From positions 124,001 through 188,000 of the forward strand of contig NZ_FNWJ01000001.1 in the NCBI RefSeq assembly GCF_900108055.1: a DNA stretch of 64,000 nt, in the 5' to 3' direction. Source of the DNA: Thermoleophilum album (GTDB lineage Bacteria > Actinomycetota > Thermoleophilia > Solirubrobacterales > Thermoleophilaceae). Both the position numbers and the translations under genes were made by a program. Positions 48,257 to 61,001 of this stretch are shown piece after piece; position 1 is the stretch's first letter, and each line of letters begins with the position of its first letter. The notes under the pieces were generated by a model that worked only from the letters and a program-made list of their open reading frames with translations, made no database searches and was not told the DNA's origin.

Positions 48257-48919
48257 ATGACGCGTACACGCAACCCCGCAGACCCCCTGCTCACTCTCCG
48301 CCATGCGGTCGCGGAGGCCTCGCGCACGCTGGCGCGGGACGGTCTCGTGACCCGAACGCAGGGCAACGTCAGCGCGCGTCAAGACCAGCTCGTGGCAATT
48401 ACCCCGGGCGGTGCGAGCCTCGGCGAGCTACGCGCCGGACAGGTGACGATCGTCGACCTCGACGGCAAGCCGGTTGCCGGGCGCCTCGAGCCGTCCTCCG
48501 AGTTGCCGCTCCATCTCGCCCTCTACCGCGACCACGAGATCGGCGCGGTCGTCCACACCCACTCGCCTGCGGCGACCGCGGTCGCGTGCGTGGTTGAGGG
48601 CGAACTGCCTTGCATTCACTACGAGATGGCGCTCCTCGGAGGCTCGGTGAGGGTCGCTCCCTACCGCCGGTTCGGCAGCGCGGAGTTGGCTGAAGTTGCG
48701 AGTGCCGCGCTGCGCGACCGTCGTGCGGCGCTGCTCGCCAACCACGGTGCGATCGCGGTCGGCGCAACGTTGGAGGAGGCCGCCGCTACCGCGCGCATGT
48801 TGGAGTGGCTGTGCCAGGTTTTCCTGCTGGCGAGCGCTGCGGGCTCGCCACGGGCACTCGACGCCCAGGCGTTGGCCGAGGTGCGCAGCGAGTTCGCGCG
48901 CCGGGGCTACGTGAGCTGA
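48257..48919 (+). CDS. Class II aldolase/adducin family protein
   Basis: The protein has about 220 residues from the ATG at 48257. GLVTRTQGNVSARQ, PSSELPLHLALYR, VVHTHSPAATAVACV (two His zinc ligands) and ALLANHGAIAVGATLEEA (third His) give the zinc-binding set of L-fuculose- or ribulose-phosphate aldolases/epimerases. It would split or epimerise a phosphorylated sugar; the substrate cannot be read from the sequence. The family also includes methylthioribulose-phosphate dehydratase, so the assignment is at family level. It is convergent with the YceH gene, overlapping by 13 bases. Confidence 0.88.
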   Translation: MTRTRNPADPLLTLRHAVAEASRTLARDGLVTRTQGNVSARQDQLVAITPGGASLGELRAGQVTIVDLDGKPVAGRLEPSSELPLHLALYRDHEIGAVVHTHSPAATAVACVVEGELPCIHYEMALLGGSVRVAPYRRFGSAELAEVASAALRDRRAALLANHGAIAVGATLEEAAATARMLEWLCQVFLLASAAGSPRALDAQALAEVRSEFARRGYVS

Positions 48920-49557
48920 TCGGCGGAGCGGCCGAGCGCCCGCTCCAGCGCTGCCACACGCCGCTCGAGTTCGGCGACTCGCTCGGCCAGCTGCGAGGCC
49001 GCTGCCGGGTCAGGAGCAGGCGACTCGGTTCGAGGGTCGGGCTCCGCCCCCGCAGTGCTTGCGGCCGCAGCCGCACCGCCGAGTAGCTGGACGTAGCGGC
49101 GTCCGCGCTCACCCGGTCGCCTTGGCAGTTGGGCGACCAGGCCGCGCTGCGCAAGCGCGTCGAGGCAAGCCTCGACCTCCTCTACGGAGGCGAACTTGTG
49201 CATCCGCTCACAGCGTTGGCGAACCTCGGCTGCGGTCTGTGCGCCGCGCAACATCAGAACAGCAAGCACCGCGAGGTCTTCAGAACTAAGCGCTAGCGCT
49301 TCGTCGAGCCGGTGGCGGTACTTCATCGCGCGACTGCCAGCCCAGCTCGCATTGCGCACCCACCCCCGGTGAATCAACCGCTCGAGCGCCTGGCGCACGG
49401 TCGCCTCGTCGTACTGGACGACGGGGTCGCGGTTGGTCGTTTGGTTGCAGGCGTTGCGCAGGGCGTTCAAGGTGAGCGGGTACTGATCGGGCGTCGTCCG
49501 CTGCTTCTCGATCAAGCAGCCGAGTACACGGATTTCCTCGGGGGTTGCTTGGTGCAC
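48907..49557 (-). CDS. YceH-like (DUF480/UPF0502) protein with coiled-coil tail
   Basis: The 216-residue protein has two winged-helix-like units. It begins EEIRVLGCLIEKQRTTPDQYPLTLNALRNACNQTTNRDPV, quoted here in parts: VLGCLIEKQRTTPDQYPL and LRNACNQTTNRDPVV. MLRGAQTAAEVRQRC and LVAQLPRRPGERGRRYVQL follow. The C-terminal 45 residues are an Ala/Pro/Glu linker and a heptad-rich coiled coil (LAERVAELERRVAALERALG). The family's function is uncertain; DNA binding is suggested by fold. GTG at 49557 lies 7 bases behind a TACCCT box, so the mRNA may be leaderless. It shares the intergenic DNA with the permease stop. Confidence 0.87.
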   Translation of the reverse strand: MHQATPEEIRVLGCLIEKQRTTPDQYPLTLNALRNACNQTTNRDPVVQYDEATVRQALERLIHRGWVRNASWAGSRAMKYRHRLDEALALSSEDLAVLAVLMLRGAQTAAEVRQRCERMHKFASVEEVEACLDALAQRGLVAQLPRRPGERGRRYVQLLGGAAAAASTAGAEPDPRTESPAPDPAAASQLAERVAELERRVAALERALGRSADQLT

Positions 49558-49564
49558 GCGGCGC

Positions 49565-49570
49565 AGGGTA
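49565..49570 (-). promoter_or_regulatory. -10 box (TACCCT) of the YceH-like gene
   Basis: TACCCT on the minus strand is 7 bases before the GTG at 49557, matching the leaderless layout seen at 20188 and 45809. Confidence 0.4.
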
Positions 49571-49582
49571 AAGGGAGAATCC

Positions 49583-51496
49583 TCAGGCGACGCGCCCGAC
49601 CGCTCCGCCGGGTGCCCTGCTCTTGACTTCGCGCCGCTTGCGGGGGTCCCACTCGATCAGTACGCGGCACGGGCGCTCCCGCAACAGCCGCTGACCGGTA
49701 GGCCCGAGCGGCCCCTCGCCGGGCGGAGCGTGGGTGGTGTCGAGGTAGATCACTTGGCTGCGGCGGCGCCGCGCTTCCTCGATGATCGCGCGCCCCGGGT
49801 CGCGGGTTTTGACCAACGCCGTCTCGACACGCAGTCCGAGCTGCCTGCCCCGCACGCGCGCCGCGTCGAGCAGCTCTTCGGCTTTCGCTTCGAGCTCCGG
49901 AAGGTGCGCGTCGAGCGGGTACTGCGATGGCACGCGCAGCACGTAGATCGCGACGACGCGTGCTTCGTCGCGTGCCAGTCGCGCGGCCTTGACGAGCGCG
50001 TCGGCGCTGAGGTCCTCGCCGAGGATCGGAACCAGGATGGTTTGGTAGGCGACTTCCTTGAACTCCGGTGGCGGCGCGGGTCGCTCGACGCGCACCACCG
50101 CCGAGGCTGGAACACCGATCCGCCGTCGGTATACGACGTAGCCGAGGGTCCCGACCAGGAGCCAGGGGATACCGATCAGCCGCGCCTCGGGATGCAGCAC
50201 TACCACCGACAACCAGGCGGCGAACGTGCCGAGGCCGCCTATGACCGCGCCCAGCGACAGCTCGCGACCACCGACGCACACGTTCCAGGGCGCCTTCACC
50301 GGACGCTCGAGTTCGGGACGCTGGATGCGCAGCGCGATCAGCGATACGTGAGCGACGGTGAACGAAATCAGGGCACCGAAGGCGTAGAGGTTTCCGAGCA
50401 GGTCGACGCGGCCGGGCAAGACGAGCAGCGCCGCCGCGACGGAGAAGCTGACGATCGCAACCCACGGCGTCCCGTAGCGCCGATGGACCCGTGAAAACAC
50501 GCTCGGCAGCTGACGGTGCTCGGCGAGCGACCAAGTTAGCCGCGAAATGCCGATGAGACCGGCGTTGGTCGCGATCACGAGGATCACCGCGGCGAGCGCG
50601 CCGACGTAGTAGGAGCCACCGTTTTGGATGAAATCGGGCAACGGCAACGCTTGCACCACGCCCAGCAGCGGGTCGTCGCGGTAGCGGGTCCCAAGCAGCG
50701 TTTCGTAGCCGCCGCTGGCGGACGGCTCGACCGGCAGCGCGAGAACGCCCAACGTCGACATCCCCGCGTAGATGCCGAGCACTGCGAGCAGCACTAGGTT
50801 GACCGCGCGGCCGACGTCGCGTTCCGGGTTGCGCGCCTCTTCGGCCATGTTCGAGACGGTTTCGATGCCGGTGAAGGCGAGCATCGCGATCGAAAGCGCG
50901 AACACCAGCTCTCCCCACGTCGGGGCGACACCAAGCTGCACCTGACCGACCAGACGCGCCGGATCGAACACCAGCGCGAGCCCCACGATCACGAGCAGCA
51001 ACTGGGTCGCGAGGTCGAGCACCGCCAGGGCGATGTTGAGACCCGCCGACTCGCGAAGCCCGCGCACGTTGAGCGCCGCGAGCCCCGCGATCACCGCGAG
51101 TCCTCCCAGGACGTCGTAGGGCCCGTGGCTCAGCGCTGGCACGAAGGGCCCAAGGTAGTGGGCTACCGAGAAGGCGCTGATCGCGACCGTCAAGACGTAG
51201 TCGAGGCACAGCGCCCAGCCGGCGACGAAGGAGGCGACGCTGCCGAACGCATAACGCGCGAAGGCCGACGCCCCACCGGCCTCTGGGTAGATCGCCGCGC
51301 ACTCCGCGTAGCTCCTCGCAGTGAGCGCAAACAGGCCCCCGGCCAGCATGAAGACGACCGGGGTGAGCCCCAACGCGTGGGCGGCTACGAGGCCGAGCGC
51401 GTAGTAGATCGAAGAACCGACGTTGCCGTAGGCGGTGGCGAAGAGACCGCCGACACCGACTGTGCGTCGCAGCCCGCGCTGAACCGGTCTAGCCAT
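49583..51496 (-). CDS. APC-family amino acid/polyamine permease with C-terminal USP domain
   Basis: This 637-residue protein has about 12 membrane helices in residues 1-440. The first, VGVGGLFATAYGNVGSSIYYALG, carries the Gly-rich unwound-helix motif of APC transporters (core AYGNVGSSIYYAL). IAMLAFTGIETVSNMAEEARNP contains the conserved GxE motif. The C-terminal 180 residues form a universal-stress-protein domain (YQTILVPILGEDLSADALV, AKAARLARDEARVVAIYVL, core ARVVAIYVLRVPSQYP) that often binds ATP or AMP. The substrate may be an amino acid or cation and cannot be told. It lies 110 bases downstream of the response regulator gene in the same direction, so the two-component system may control it. 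Confidence 0.88.
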   Translation of the reverse strand: MARPVQRGLRRTVGVGGLFATAYGNVGSSIYYALGLVAAHALGLTPVVFMLAGGLFALTARSYAECAAIYPEAGGASAFARYAFGSVASFVAGWALCLDYVLTVAISAFSVAHYLGPFVPALSHGPYDVLGGLAVIAGLAALNVRGLRESAGLNIALAVLDLATQLLLVIVGLALVFDPARLVGQVQLGVAPTWGELVFALSIAMLAFTGIETVSNMAEEARNPERDVGRAVNLVLLAVLGIYAGMSTLGVLALPVEPSASGGYETLLGTRYRDDPLLGVVQALPLPDFIQNGGSYYVGALAAVILVIATNAGLIGISRLTWSLAEHRQLPSVFSRVHRRYGTPWVAIVSFSVAAALLVLPGRVDLLGNLYAFGALISFTVAHVSLIALRIQRPELERPVKAPWNVCVGGRELSLGAVIGGLGTFAAWLSVVVLHPEARLIGIPWLLVGTLGYVVYRRRIGVPASAVVRVERPAPPPEFKEVAYQTILVPILGEDLSADALVKAARLARDEARVVAIYVLRVPSQYPLDAHLPELEAKAEELLDAARVRGRQLGLRVETALVKTRDPGRAIIEEARRRRSQVIYLDTTHAPPGEGPLGPTGQRLLRERPCRVLIEWDPRKRREVKSRAPGGAVGRVA

Positions 51497-51537
51497 CGCT
51501 CACGACCGCGGTGATGGTGCCCTTTCACAGCTTGCGA

Positions 51538-51578
51538 ACGGTTAACGGAACACCGGTTAGCCGTAACGATCGTGTTAC
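51538..51578. promoter_or_regulatory. Repeat-rich control region upstream of the APC-USP gene
   Basis: GGTTAACGG and CCGGTTAGCC form direct half-sites about 18 bases apart, and GTAAC-GATCGT-GTTAC (51563-51578) is an inverted repeat. On the minus strand GTTAACCGTTCGC resembles the promoter start sequences elsewhere. This is a candidate binding site for the adjacent OmpR-type regulator. Confidence 0.35.
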
Positions 51579-51606
51579 AGAGGCGCCTTGCGCGGCCGCG
51601 GGAGGG

Positions 51607-52314
51607 TCAGTCGATCCCCAAGCGATAGCCGAGACCCGGCTCGTTGACCACGACGCGTGGGCGCTGGGGATCCTCTTCTAATTTCGCGCGCAGCCGCGCG
51701 ATGTGGACACGCAGCAGGTGACCTTGCTCGCGACTGCGCGCACCCCAGATCGCACGCAGCAGATCCTCGTGCAGAACTAGCGCTCCGGGTACGCGCGCGA
51801 GCTCCTCGATCAGCCGCCACTCGGTGCGCGTTAGGTGCACGAGGCGCCCGTGTTTGAGTAGCCGGTGACGGCCGAGGTCAATCTCGACCGGCCCCACGCT
51901 GACGACCCGCTCGGGCTCGGGCAAAGCACGTCGCAGCACAGCGTTCAGACGAGCGACCAGTTCGGCACTAGAGAAAGGCTTGGTCACGTAGTCGTCGGCG
52001 CCGCGCTGGAGCGCCTCCACCTTCTCACGCTCCGCATCGAGCCCGGACAAGACGACGATCGGTCGGTCACAGATCCGTCTGAGCTCCGAGCACAGCGCAG
52101 GCCCTCGCCGATCGGGCAGCATCAGATCGAGGAGCACCAGGTCGGGCGGGCGGGCCGCGCACTCCGCCAGCGCTCCCTCGGCGTCGCCAACCGCACGCAC
52201 CGCAAAGCCGGCGTTGCCGAGGATTACGGCGAGCGCCCGGCGCAGGTGCGGCTCGTCGTCGACCACCAGGACCTCCCGTCGAAGCTCGCCGTCAGACCGT
52301 GGGTCGCCCATCAC
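51607..52314 (-). CDS. OmpR/KdpE-type response regulator
   Basis: The 235-residue protein has a receiver domain (about 14-130) with EVLVVDDEPHLRRALAVIL, phosphoacceptor Asp63 in LVLLDLMLPDRRG, the switch Ser in VVLSGLDAE and YVTKPFSSAELVAR. The winged-helix DNA-binding domain follows (about 140-235) with LTRTEWRLIEELARVPG and VHIARLRAKLEEDPQRPR, ending GLGYRLGID. It is closest in layout to KdpE. ATG at 52314 overlaps the histidine-kinase stop by 23 bases, so the pair is co-translated. Confidence 0.92.
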   Translation of the reverse strand: MMGDPRSDGELRREVLVVDDEPHLRRALAVILGNAGFAVRAVGDAEGALAECAARPPDLVLLDLMLPDRRGPALCSELRRICDRPIVVLSGLDAEREKVEALQRGADDYVTKPFSSAELVARLNAVLRRALPEPERVVSVGPVEIDLGRHRLLKHGRLVHLTRTEWRLIEELARVPGALVLHEDLLRAIWGARSREQGHLLRVHIARLRAKLEEDPQRPRVVVNEPGLGYRLGID

Positions 52315-53665
52315 CGGCGGGAACGTAGTGGTCGGTGCGTCCGCTAGTACCGGTCGTCAACTGCTTGCTTACATGACGCTGACTGTCGGGCACGACTTGC
52401 GGTTCGCGCGCGGCGATCGGCAACAGCAGCCTGAAGGTCGCGCCGCGGGTAGCGCTGCGCCGACGCGCGACCGAAGAGCGCGTTTGTTGCGGCCCCACTG
52501 GGCGCTCTCGGGCGCACGAGGAGGCAAGCCACAGGCGACCGCCGTTCGCTTCCACGAGCGACTTGGCGACGGCCAGCCCGAGGCCCGATCCGCCACGGCG
52601 TGGACCTTGCACGAAGGGCTCAAAGATCGCTCTTCGCAGCTGTTTGGGAACGCCCGGCCCGCGATCGCTGAAAGCGACAACCACGCCCGCTGGTCCGCTG
52701 GTCACCCGCACGTCGACACGCTCCTCCGGCGGTGATACCCGCAGCGCGTTGTCCAGCAGGTTGCGCACGGCGTGCCGGATATGCCCCGGATCGCACAGGC
52801 AGAGCGGAATCGGCGGCGTGACCTCGAGCGTTACACGGTTCGCTTGCTCAGGACCGAGCTCACCGATCACGCTCGACAGCAGGTCCTCGATCGAGCACGC
52901 TCGTACGCGTACCGGTAGGCGCCCGGCATCGTTGCGCGCGAGGTCCAGCAAATCTTCGACGATGCGCTGCAGTCGGCGACTCTCAGCGTCGAGCGCGGCG
53001 ACCAGTTCTCGCACTTCACCGGATGCCTGCTGGTGGGTGTAACTGAGTGCCTCTGCGCACGCCCGAATCGCCGCCAGCGGGCTGCGGAGCTCGTGACTGG
53101 CGGCCTGCAGCAGCGCGGTTCTCAGCACCCCTTCGCGCTTTTGCCGATCGGCGTCGGCGAGTACGCGCCGGGTCTGGTCTTGCTCGCGGCAGAGATCGAC
53201 GAGCGGACCGAGCAGCGCAAGCAAGGGCTCCATCTGGTCGCTAGAAACCGTTCGGGGCAAGACCAGCCACGCTCTTCCGCGCTCGCAAGGGAGGCTTCTG
53301 ACGAGGCCGTCCGGAGCGCTCGGCGGCGAGTTCGAAAGCGAGAGTCGAAACCCGTCGCTCGGCGACTCGCCGGTACCGAACTCGTCATTGAGCGCCCGCT
53401 CGATCGCGGCCAAGCGAGAGCGCAAATCTTCGGCGCCGACCTTTGAGCCGGCGAGGCAGGCGACCAAGCGGGCCGCCCGCTCACCCCCAAGCGAATCCGG
53501 TGCTCGATCGCCGATGGGGCGGGCCGCCCTCCCTCGGCGGTGCAACCGGCCGCGCAACAGGCAACCTGCGAGTAGCGGAACGCCGATTAGAGAGAGGCTC
53601 ATTAGGCCGGTCGCTGCCGGATGGTGGATCGGCGAGAGGGAAAGCGCCGACCCGAACAGCAGCAC
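52292..53665 (-). CDS. Sensor histidine kinase
   Basis: The 457-residue protein has one N-terminal hydrophobic segment (TGLMSLSLIGVPLLAGCLL) and a middle region of about 120 residues without a clear domain, possibly GAF-like. The kinase core has the H-box ASHELRSPLAAIRACAEAL (His near 190), RRLQRIVEDLLDLARNDAGR, the N-box IRHAVRNLLDNALRV, and the Gly-rich FSDRGPGVPKQ and GGSGLGLAVAKSLVEANGG boxes. It lacks the KdpD and USP domains of KdpD. GTG at 53665 is 11 bases after the atpC stop, so the gene may be read from the ATP synthase transcript. Confidence 0.9.
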   Translation of the reverse strand: MLLFGSALSLSPIHHPAATGLMSLSLIGVPLLAGCLLRGRLHRRGRAARPIGDRAPDSLGGERAARLVACLAGSKVGAEDLRSRLAAIERALNDEFGTGESPSDGFRLSLSNSPPSAPDGLVRSLPCERGRAWLVLPRTVSSDQMEPLLALLGPLVDLCREQDQTRRVLADADRQKREGVLRTALLQAASHELRSPLAAIRACAEALSYTHQQASGEVRELVAALDAESRRLQRIVEDLLDLARNDAGRLPVRVRACSIEDLLSSVIGELGPEQANRVTLEVTPPIPLCLCDPGHIRHAVRNLLDNALRVSPPEERVDVRVTSGPAGVVVAFSDRGPGVPKQLRRAIFEPFVQGPRRGGSGLGLAVAKSLVEANGGRLWLASSCARERPVGPQQTRSSVARRRSATRGATFRLLLPIAAREPQVVPDSQRHVSKQLTTGTSGRTDHYVPAGDGRPTV

Positions 53666-53676
53666 CGCCCGGCTCG

Positions 53677-54090
53677 TCAGGCCTCCTTGGCGACCTCGAG
53701 GAACACCTCGAGGCGCTCGACGGCACGGCGCGCCCGCGCGTGCTCTTCACTACCAGGCTCAGCCCGCTCGAGCCGCGCTCGCGCCTCGCGTAGTCGCCCC
53801 TCGAGCGTGGCCCGGTCGAGCTCGTCCGGGCGGTGCGCTTCCTCGACCAGGATCAACGCCTCGCCATCGGCGACCTGCAAGTAGCCCTCGGCTTGCGCGA
53901 ACCGCTCGATCTCGTTCTCGCTGCGATACAGGCGCAGCTCCGTTGGCTCGAGGATCGCGAGCAATGGCTGGTGGCGGGCGAGGATGCCGACGACACCGCT
54001 GGCGGTTCGTGTCGAGACCATCTCGACGTCACCCGCGAATTTCTCACCCTCGGGAGTGAGAACACGCGCCGGGAACTTCCTGTGCGCCAT
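53677..54090 (-). CDS. atpC: ATP synthase epsilon subunit
   Basis: The 137-residue protein has the N-terminal beta-barrel (FPARVLTPEGEKFAGDVEMV and GVVGILARHQPLLAIL) and the C-terminal helical hairpin rich in Arg/Glu/Ala. It is part of the F1 central stalk and couples rotation to, and restrains, ATP hydrolysis. ATG at 54090. The C-terminal hairpin is complete, so an inhibitory extended form is possible. It is the last atp gene; the histidine kinase gene follows after 11 bases. Confidence 0.95.
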   Translation of the reverse strand: MAHRKFPARVLTPEGEKFAGDVEMVSTRTASGVVGILARHQPLLAILEPTELRLYRSENEIERFAQAEGYLQVADGEALILVEEAHRPDELDRATLEGRLREARARLERAEPGSEEHARARRAVERLEVFLEVAKEA

Positions 54091-54129
54091 CGCCTGTTAC
54101 CTCACCCGCTCCGCGTCTGTCTGAAGGGC

Positions 54130-56587
<2,458 letters not shown>

Positions 56588-56628
56588 CGTTGTGGGTCAG
56601 AGCGTGCTCTGGTTGGGGCTCACGGTGC

Positions 56629-58269
<1,641 letters not shown>

Positions 58270-58286
58270 CGGTCGAAAGTCCCCTC

Positions 58287-58820
58287 CTAGGCGGCCGTGG
58301 CCACCTCTCGCTTCAGTCTTTCCAAACGGTTACGCACACTCGCGTCGAGTACGACGTTGCCGACGCGCACCACCAAGCCGCCGATCAGCTCCGGATCGAC
58401 GCGCGTGTCGATGCGCACGCGACGTCCGGTCTGCTGGTCGATCCGCCGACCGATCTCCGACACGAGTCGCTCGTCTAGCTCGATCGGCGCCGCGACTTGG
58501 ACGTCGAGAATTCCGTGGTGCTCCGCCCACAAGCGCTCGAACTCCCGCCGGATGCGTTCCAAGAGCGGGAATCGGTGACGCTCGGCGAGCAGCTCGAGAA
58601 AACGCAGTAGCCGCTCGTCGGCGCCCTTGATGACTTTGCGCACGCCGGCCCGCTTCTCGTCCCGCGAGAAGTAGGGCGAGTTGAAGAAGAGCCTCAACTC
58701 GCGACTCTCCCGCAGGGCTTGCGTGACCGCGTCCAGCTCGCTGCGGACGCGGTCGAGCACACCGGCGTCGCGCGCCGACTCGAAGAGCGCTCGGGCGTAG
58801 TTGCGGGCGAGTTCCTCCAC
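58287..58820 (-). CDS. atpH: ATP synthase delta subunit
   Basis: The 177-residue peripheral-stalk protein has the N-terminal helical domain [20 protein letters not shown] and [20 protein letters not shown]. The C-terminal part [33 protein letters not shown], quoted core [20 protein letters not shown], is the family signature. It joins F1 to the b subunits. GTG at 58820 lies 8 bases after the atpF stop. It is of standard length. Confidence 0.96.
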   Translation of the reverse strand: MEELARNYARALFESARDAGVLDRVRSELDAVTQALRESRELRLFFNSPYFSRDEKRAGVRKVIKGADERLLRFLELLAERHRFPLLERIRREFERLWAEHHGILDVQVAAPIELDERLVSEIGRRIDQQTGRRVRIDTRVDPELIGGLVVRVGNVVLDASVRNRLERLKREVATAA

Positions 58821-58828
58821 GCGCCTCC

Positions 58829-59425
58829 TCAGCGACCGTTACCGCCAGCAGCGGTCCGCTCGGGAGCGAGCGCACTGAAGTCGAGCTCGCGCAGCGCCTC
58901 TTCGATCATCCGCTTGTGGTCGTCGGGAGTTAGCGACCGGCGGGTGATGCGCTCGGTTACCTCGACCGTCAGCTCGGCGACTTCGCGACGGATCTGGTCG
59001 AGCGCCCGCCGCGTCTCTGCCTCGATGTCGCGGCGTGCCGCCTCGACGAGTTCCTCGCGCTGCTTGCGACCCTCCTCGCGAGCACGGTTGAGCTCTTCCT
59101 CGGCTGCCCGTTGGGCGCGCGCGAGAATGTCCTCGGCTTGCTCCCGCGCCTCGCGCAGCCGCGCCCGGTACTCCTCGACGAGCGCGTCGGCCTCACGCTT
59201 CGCGCGTTCCGCTCGTTCGATCGACTCCTCGATCTCGCGACGCCGTCGATCGAGGGCGGCAGCAATCTGCGGGAAGGCGTAGCGGTTGAGCAACCAGAGC
59301 GTGACCGCGAACGCCACGAGCGTCCAGATCATCAGCCCGAGGCTGGGCGAGATCAGGAAGCTTGAGTCGCCACCGCCTTCGGCGGCGATAACCACGGTCT
59401 GGCCGATGTCGATGAGCGCGCTCAC
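58829..59425 (-). CDS. atpF: ATP synthase b subunit
   Basis: The 198-residue protein has one N-terminal helix (LGLMIWTLVAFAVTLWLLNRYAFP) that anchors it in the membrane, followed by a long Glu/Arg/Ala helix of about 120 residues forming the stator dimer (RAEREADALVEEYRAR-like). The C-terminal part binds delta. GTG at 59425. About 20 residues precede the helix. It lies 4 bases after atpE. Confidence 0.95.
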   Translation of the reverse strand: MSALIDIGQTVVIAAEGGGDSSFLISPSLGLMIWTLVAFAVTLWLLNRYAFPQIAAALDRRRREIEESIERAERAKREADALVEEYRARLREAREQAEDILARAQRAAEEELNRAREEGRKQREELVEAARRDIEAETRRALDQIRREVAELTVEVTERITRRSLTPDDHKRMIEEALRELDFSALAPERTAAGGNGR

Positions 59426-59429
59426 CCGA

Positions 59430-59690
59430 TCACAGGAAGAACGCGATGAGACCGAAGATCGCGGCGTAGAAGACGACCGCCTCGATCAGCGCGAACGCCA
59501 GCCACTGGATGCTGGTGATCTCCTGGCGCAGTTCCGGCTGGCGCGCGACCGCCTCGATCACCCGGCCGAACATGATGCCCAGACCGATACCGACGCCGAG
59601 CGAGCCGAGGCCCGCGCCGACGCCGAGCGCGATCGACTTGAGCCCGGAGTCACTTACGGCGGCGATCGGAAGTAAGAGGTCGGCGAGCAA
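59430..59690 (-). CDS. atpE: ATP synthase c subunit
   Basis: The 86-residue hairpin protein has a Gly-rich first helix (LGVGAGLGSLGVGIGLGIMF), polar loop ARQPELR, and a second helix with the ion-carrying Glu70 in FALIEAVVFYAAIFGLIAFF. The residues around Glu70 are those of a proton-type ring rather than a sodium motif. The start is TTG at 59690, unusual for such a highly expressed protein, but AAAGGAGG lies 5 bases upstream. It lies between atpB and atpF. Confidence 0.96.
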   Translation of the reverse strand: MLADLLLPIAAVSDSGLKSIALGVGAGLGSLGVGIGLGIMFGRVIEAVARQPELRQEITSIQWLAFALIEAVVFYAAIFGLIAFFL

Positions 59691-59702
59691 GCTGTCCTCC
59701 TT

Positions 59703-60614
59703 TCAGTGAGCTTCGGCGGTTGCCTCGCCGAAGTAGATGGACGTGAGCGTGGCGAAGATGAACGCCTGGAGCGTCGCCACAAGGACGACCTCGAAGACGA
59801 AGAAGAAGATCGCGAGCGGCAGCGTCACCCAAGCGATCGCGGCGACTCCCAGGAGCACCGCGAGCCCTCCGGCCATGAACAGGATCATCAGGTGGCCAGC
59901 GAGCATGTTCGCGAACAGTCGTACCGAGAGCGAGATCAGCCGCACGGAGTGCGAGATCAGCTCGATCGCGAACATCATCGGACGCATCGCGCGTGGCGTG
60001 CCGGCCGGAATCCACGAGGCGAGGTAGGCGCGCAGACCCTTCTCGCGGACGCCCTCCAGGTGGTAGGAGAGCCAGACGACCGCGGCCAGCACCAAGGGCA
60101 CCGAGAGGTTGGCGGTAGCAGCGTAGATCGCAAATGCGGGGAACTCGATCCCGAAGACGTTGACCGTCGCGTGCGTGTTGATCGGGAGGGGGAGGTAGCC
60201 GATCAGGTTCGAGACCCAGATGAAGAAGAAGAGCGCCCCGACGAACGGGAACCAGCGGGCAGCGAGTTCGGGCGACATGTTTTGGCGGGCGATCGTGTTG
60301 TACGTGAGGTCGTAGAGCATCTCGACCGCCGCCTGTACGCGGTTCGGGCGAGCCTGCATGCGCCGCGCAATCCAGATCATGAAGGCCGCGGTCAGCATGC
60401 AAGAGACGATGAGGTAGAAGACCGCCTTGTTGATGCTGAGGTCGAGCGGGCCGATCTTGATCGGCACCCAAGGGTCGAGGCGAAATTCGTCGACCGGTTT
60501 GAAAGCCTCGTTCTTCCCCTCCGAGGGGAAGGCCACGAGCAGCAGAATCGTTACCGTCAGGTAGAGGACGATCCCGAGCGTTACCCGCGCACGGACACTC
60601 AACCCGGAGAGCAT
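59703..60614 (-). CDS. atpB: ATP synthase a subunit
   Basis: The 303-residue membrane protein has six or so helices. The essential Arg is in RLISLSVRLFANMLAGHLM, and FFFIWVSNLIGYLPLP is the conserved helix. It provides the two half-channels for ions against the c ring. About 60 residues precede the channel part (EGKNEAFKPVDEFRLDPWVP). ATG at 60614 overlaps the stop of the preceding membrane gene by one base (TGATG). Confidence 0.95.
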   Translation of the reverse strand: MLSGLSVRARVTLGIVLYLTVTILLLVAFPSEGKNEAFKPVDEFRLDPWVPIKIGPLDLSINKAVFYLIVSCMLTAAFMIWIARRMQARPNRVQAAVEMLYDLTYNTIARQNMSPELAARWFPFVGALFFFIWVSNLIGYLPLPINTHATVNVFGIEFPAFAIYAATANLSVPLVLAAVVWLSYHLEGVREKGLRAYLASWIPAGTPRAMRPMMFAIELISHSVRLISLSVRLFANMLAGHLMILFMAGGLAVLLGVAAIAWVTLPLAIFFFVFEVVLVATLQAFIFATLTSIYFGEATAEAH

Positions 60615-61000
60615 CAGGCGTCCCCTCCTTTGAGCCCTTTCATCCGCCGCGGCAGTTCGACGGCTAAACGCGCCTGCAGCGCCAGCGCCACCAGTACCGC
60701 GGCGGTCAGCCCGGACTGACGGTCAACGACGCCGGCACCGAGCAGCGCGAACGCGACCATCCAGGCACGCAGCAAGAGACCAGCCGCGAGGATCCCGAGG
60801 CCGGCTTGCGCGCGTCGGAGCGCTCGCGCCCGATGTTCGACGAGCGCCGCAACAGCTCGCTGGAGGCACCACACGGTGGTCGCGACGACGATGCCGAGCA
60901 GCGGTGCGGCCACCAGCGTGGCGGCCAGCAGGGCAGCGACCGCCAACACCGCAAGATCGAGAAGCGGCAGGAACCGTGCCGTCCCGGCCGCCCTCCACAC
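60614..61000 (-). CDS. Small membrane protein of the atp operon (AtpI-like position)
   Basis: The protein has about 128 residues from GTG 61000, 1 base after the AtpZ-like stop. GTG 61051 is the longest start but overlaps that gene by 50 bases. Four predicted helices (LAVLAVAALLAATLVAAPLL, VVATTVWCLQRAV, AQAGLGILAAGLLLRAWMVA and SGLTAAVLVALALQARLAV) resemble the AtpI/UncI size and place in the operon. Sequence similarity to AtpI is not obvious. It could help c-ring assembly or ion supply to the ATP synthase. Confidence 0.7.
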   Translation of the reverse strand: MWRAAGTARFLPLLDLAVLAVAALLAATLVAAPLLGIVVATTVWCLQRAVAALVEHRARALRRAQAGLGILAAGLLLRAWMVAFALLGAGVVDRQSGLTAAVLVALALQARLAVELPRRMKGLKGGDA

Positions 61001-61001
61001 C

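Noticed and set aside
49512-51302. Long minus-strand frame (596 codons) overlapping the permease gene
   Set aside because: It is out of frame with the APC-USP protein, Arg-rich and motif-free. The permease frame has clear helices and a USP domain.
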